Origin: Roseiarcus fermentans
Lineage (GTDB): Bacteria; Pseudomonadota; Alphaproteobacteria; Rhizobiales; Beijerinckiaceae
DNA length: 64,000 bases
Reading direction: 5' to 3'
Assembly: GCF_003315135.1 (NCBI RefSeq)
Contig: NZ_QNRK01000028.1
Location: 30,715 to 94,714, forward strand
Shown here: in pieces, positions 63,596-64,000 of the stretch
Position numbering within the stretch: position 1 is the stretch's first letter
How the letters are laid out: each line of letters starts with the position of its first letter
Translations under genes and position numbers: made by a program
Notes under the pieces: model-generated
Told to the model about the DNA's origin: nothing
Databases searched by the model: none
Seen by the model: the letters and a program-made list of their open reading frames with translations, nothing else

Positions 63596-63685
63596 TGGCT
63601 GGCGGCACTATAGCGCGCCCGGCCGGTGGGCGCAAGAGGCCCGTGTCCCTCGCGGGGACGCGGGCCTCCCCCGGCTCGCCCGGAC

Positions 63686-64000
63686 CTATTGCTTCTGGTC
63701 GAGCAGCGCGCCTTCGCGATAGAGAAGCCCGGCGAGGCCGGCGCCGATCAGGGGCGCGACGATGAACAGCCAGAGCTGCGCGACCGCGCCGGGGTTCGAG
63801 ACCATGCCGACGATCGCCGGTCCGATCGAGCGCGCCGGATTGACCGACGTGCCGGTGATGTTGATGCCGACGATGTGGATCGCCGCCAGGGTGAGCCCGA
63901 TCGCGAGGCCGGCGAAGCCCTTGGGCATGAACGGATGGGTGACGCCGAGGATCGTGACCAGGAACAGGAAGGTCGCGACGATCTCGAACACCAGCGCCGA
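63686..64000 (-). CDS. aqpZ: Aquaporin Z (3' part; start outside window)
   Basis: The last ~104 residues of an MIP-family channel. The second NPA box is present in TGTSVNPARSIGPAI with the selectivity-filter Arg, and three hydrophobic helices are visible (FEIVATFLFLVTILGVT, FAGLAIGLTLAAIHIVG, LWLFIVAPLIGAGLAGLLY). The T/S-x-NPARS context fits a water-selective AqpZ. The frame runs off the right edge, so the first half is not seen. Confidence 0.9.
   Translation of the reverse strand, partial: SALVFEIVATFLFLVTILGVTHPFMPKGFAGLAIGLTLAAIHIVGINITGTSVNPARSIGPAIVGMVSNPGAVAQLWLFIVAPLIGAGLAGLLYREGALLDQKQ

Noticed and set aside
1..64000. CRISPR array, prophage, integrase/attachment sites or rRNA operon
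   Set aside because: No regularly spaced repeats, phage structural genes, integrase motifs or rRNA sequence were seen. The single tRNA gene at 60.24 kb has no adjacent integrase.

Overview
The window is high-GC DNA that reads like a chromosome of an alphaproteobacterium, probably Hyphomicrobiales. The basis is a Wza/Wzc exopolysaccharide locus with a NusG-like regulator, TviB/TviC nucleotide-sugar enzymes, RbsABC-type sugar importers, FCD-type GntR and TetR regulators, and GC-rich codon usage. Genus cannot be set from the sequence alone.

Positions 1-24.8 kb form a catabolic island. It starts with the C-terminal part of a GntR/FCD regulator and an SDR dehydrogenase. A stretch of decayed DNA follows (a frameshifted pRiA4b ORF-3-like gene and an IS66 transposase remnant). 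Then come three ribose-type ABC importers: (i) binding protein, two permeases and a double ATPase (2.55-7.1 kb); (ii) permease, binding protein, single ATPase and second permease (8.4-12.8 kb); (iii) a binding protein and a natural ATPase-permease fusion (12.9-16.7 kb). The enzymes mixed in or downstream are two more SDRs, a glycerol-dehydrogenase-like Fe-ADH, a two-subunit transketolase, a Baeyer-Villiger-like flavoprotein, an unknown 176-aa protein and a lactonase-like metallo-beta-lactamase. A TetR regulator sits at 17.9-18.6 kb. A near-palindrome, GAGCGAACGCTCGCTM, lies in its divergent control region and again upstream of importers (i) and (ii), with a weaker copy upstream of the first SDR. 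I infer one TetR regulon that ties the importers to the enzymes for an unidentified polyol-, ketose- or lactone-related substrate.

Positions 25.4-60.2 kb form an exopolysaccharide/capsule locus. A Wza-like lipoprotein is divergent from an outer-membrane beta-barrel protein, a small secreted protein, a NusG/RfaH-like factor, an O-antigen-ligase-type membrane protein, a Wzc-type BY-kinase and a coupled membrane protein. Next are TviB and TviC (UDP-GlcNAc to UDP-GalNAcA), an ABC flippase of PglK/MsbA type, eight glycosyltransferases (two GT2 paralogues, six GT4-like), two FkbM and one TylF methyltransferase, another C-methyltransferase-like protein, an asparagine-synthetase-like amidotransferase, an EpsG-type polymerase, two secreted proteins of unknown or DUF4838 type, and a WbaP/WcaJ-type initiating transferase. 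A PPP phosphatase closes the locus. No Wzx flippase is visible. The 37.7-44.1 kb core is visibly richer in A+T, holds duplicated genes and a glycosyltransferase fragment, and looks like the variable cassette.

Positions 60.2-64 kb carry ordinary chromosomal genes: a CAU-anticodon tRNA (probably Ile2), an AidB-type acyl-CoA dehydrogenase, an NlpC/P60 peptidase, rpmE and the 3' end of an aquaporin gene.
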